64,000 bases of DNA, taken from positions 1 through 64,000 of the forward strand of contig JACOTM010000122.1 in the NCBI GenBank assembly GCA_016178305.1, read 5' to 3'. Position 1 is the stretch's first letter; each line of letters starts with the position of its first letter. The DNA comes from Flavobacteriia bacterium. GTDB lineage: Bacteria; Bacteroidota; Bacteroidia; Flavobacteriales_D; Crocinitomicaceae. Positions 62,737-64,000 of the stretch are shown here, in pieces. Below the pieces are notes generated by a model that was not told the origin of the DNA, made no database searches, and saw only the letters and a list, made by a program, of their open reading frames with translations. A program made the position numbers and the translations under genes.

Positions 62737-64000
62737 ATGCTAAATACCAAACGACTTTTTGATATTCCTTTTTATCAATTTGAAAAGTACCCAAATGCTA
62801 ACATGTTTGTAACGAAAAAGAAAGGTGTTTGGGAAGGGGTATCTACCAAAGATTTTATTGATGAAATTATTGCATATTCAAAGGGGTTAATTGCTTTTGG
62901 CATTCAACCAAATGACAAAGTTGCTATTGTTTCAACAAACAGAGTAGAATGGAACATCATGGATATTGCCATCCAGCAAATTGGTGCGATTGTCGTTCCT
63001 ATTTATCCAAATATTTCAGCAAACGATTACCGCTATATCTTCAATGATGCAGAGATAAAATTATGCACCGTTGGATCTATCGACTTATTCACTAAAATAA
63101 ATGAAATTCGTTCGGAAATCCCCTCATTAAAAAATCTTTTTATTTTTGACGATGTTGAAAACATCCCCAATTGGACTCAAATTAAAAACAATGGAATCAA
63201 TATTGATATTCAAGATCTTGAATCAAGAAAAAAAGTAACCCAAAACGATGATTTAGCGACTATAATATACACATCTGGCACTACTGGCAACCCAAAAGGA
63301 GTAATGTTGTCTCATAACAATTTACTATCAAATGTCGAAGGATGTATACCAAGAATCCCAACAGATAATACATCTCGGGTACTTACCTTTTTACCTGCTT
63401 GTCACGTATATGAAAGAATGTTACATTATTTATACATGTATTTAGGTTGTAGTATCTATTATGCTGAATCCATGGATACAATTGGAGAAAACATCAAAGA
63501 AGTAAAACCGAATATGTTTTCAGCTGTTCCTCGATTAATTGAAAAAGTATTCGAGAAAATAATGGCGAAAGGTGATGAACTTACTGGAATTAAACGTAAA
63601 TTATTTTTCTGGGCTATTAAGCTTGGCGAAGAATATGAAGCTGAAGGAAAATCTGCTTGGTATAAACTAAAACTATGGGTCGCTCGAAAAATAATTTTCT
63701 CAAAATGGAAAGAAGCACTTGGGGGGCAAGTCAAAGCAATTGCTTCAGGAAGCGCTGCACTAGCACCAAGATTGGCAAGATTGTTTTTAGCTGCTGGGAT
63801 TCCAATCCTAGAAGGCTATGGTTTAACAGAAACTTCCCCCGTCATTTCAGTCAATTGTTTCAAGAAAGGAATTAAAATTGGAACTGTAGGAACCCTATTA
63901 AACAATGTTCAAGTTAAATTTGGAGAAGATGGTGAAATTCTTGTAAAAGGGCCAAATGTAATGCTAGGATACTACAAATTACCAGATAAAACAAAAGAAG
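62737..64000 (+). CDS. Long-chain acyl-CoA synthetase (AMP-forming), C-terminus outside window
   Basis: ATG at 62737 opens a frame that runs to the right edge, about 421 codons. It is an ANL-superfamily acyl-CoA ligase: IIYTSGTTGNPKGVM is the AMP-binding P-loop, TFLPACHVYER the FACS-type fatty-acid loop, AIASGSAALAP and EGYGLTETSPVIS the A5 motif, and NVMLGYY leads to the missing C-terminal lid. Full-length relatives have about 590 residues. It activates fatty acids as acyl-CoA in the cytoplasm. It is divergent from the PorP/SprF gene, with 165 bases between. Confidence 0.93.
   Translation, partial: MLNTKRLFDIPFYQFEKYPNANMFVTKKKGVWEGVSTKDFIDEIIAYSKGLIAFGIQPNDKVAIVSTNRVEWNIMDIAIQQIGAIVVPIYPNISANDYRYIFNDAEIKLCTVGSIDLFTKINEIRSEIPSLKNLFIFDDVENIPNWTQIKNNGINIDIQDLESRKKVTQNDDLATIIYTSGTTGNPKGVMLSHNNLLSNVEGCIPRIPTDNTSRVLTFLPACHVYERMLHYLYMYLGCSIYYAESMDTIGENIKEVKPNMFSAVPRLIEKVFEKIMAKGDELTGIKRKLFFWAIKLGEEYEAEGKSAWYKLKLWVARKIIFSKWKEALGGQVKAIASGSAALAPRLARLFLAAGIPILEGYGLTETSPVISVNCFKKGIKIGTVGTLLNNVQVKFGEDGEILVKGPNVMLGYYKLPDKTKE

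Noticed and set aside
1-64000. tRNA and rRNA genes, insertion sequences, att sites
   Set aside because: None was recognised on reading the intergenic regions; all gaps are short and AT-rich.

Overview
The window looks like chromosome of a low-GC Bacteroidota, most likely a flavobacterium-like member (Flavobacteriales). Support: gliding and type IX secretion genes (gldE, gldD, a PorP/SprF protein), two proteins with T9SS C-terminal sorting domains, Bacteroidota-type promoters (TTTG-N19-TAnnTTTG upstream of valS), almost no Shine-Dalgarno sequences, and family variants typical of the phylum. The genus cannot be fixed from the sequence alone.

Layout. 0-7 kb (minus strand): the end-truncated gene of an M1 metallopeptidase, two tandem paralogous TlpA-like thioredoxin proteins, and a two-gene ABC transporter. 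7-17.6 kb: a surface-glycan cluster. HisH and HisF2-type proteins on the minus strand face a plus-strand run that starts with an unusual fusion of a glycosyltransferase to a WbpG-type N-acetyl-sugar amidotransferase, followed by a glycosyltransferase, an acyltransferase, asparagine synthase, another glycosyltransferase and GalE. HisH, HisF2 and the WbpG part together are the known set that turns an acetamido group into an acetamidino group on a sugar. The front of this run is visibly more AT-rich than its surroundings.

17.7-32 kb (mostly minus): ABC-F ATPase; a 2075-residue secreted adhesin-like protein with four 244-residue repeats spaced exactly 732 nt; a putative glycosyltransferase, DUF4296 lipoprotein, dihydroorotase and polyprenol-phosphate mannosyltransferase operon; RecX; RNase G; a 30-codon basic protein gene with its own promoter and terminator; HU. 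32-45.5 kb: MutY, amidohydrolase lipoprotein, a three-gene minus operon (beta-CASP RNase-like MBL protein, ATP-cone endonuclease-like protein, MerC/GDCCVxC membrane protein), valyl-tRNA synthetase, a small membrane protein, aldose epimerase-like protein, a second M1 peptidase, TcdA and TatD.

45.6-51 kb: three tandem POT-family peptide transporters, the first with an approximately 115-residue inserted segment. 51-64 kb: a T9SS-sorted beta-propeller-like protein, an apparently 5'-truncated phnA-like gene, GT2 glycosyltransferase and flippase-like membrane protein, RuvC, a DUF1801/YdeI protein, an OmpA/TPR lipoprotein, folK-gldD-gldE, ssb, PorP/SprF, and the start of a long-chain acyl-CoA synthetase running off the window.

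Taken together the genes describe a peptide-using cell (M1 peptidases plus POT transporters) that builds a modified surface polysaccharide and exports adhesins through T9SS. No tRNA, rRNA, CRISPR array, insertion sequence or prophage was seen. The best candidates for something not well described are the glycosyltransferase-amidotransferase fusion locus and the beta-CASP/ATP-cone nuclease/MerC-GDCCVxC operon.
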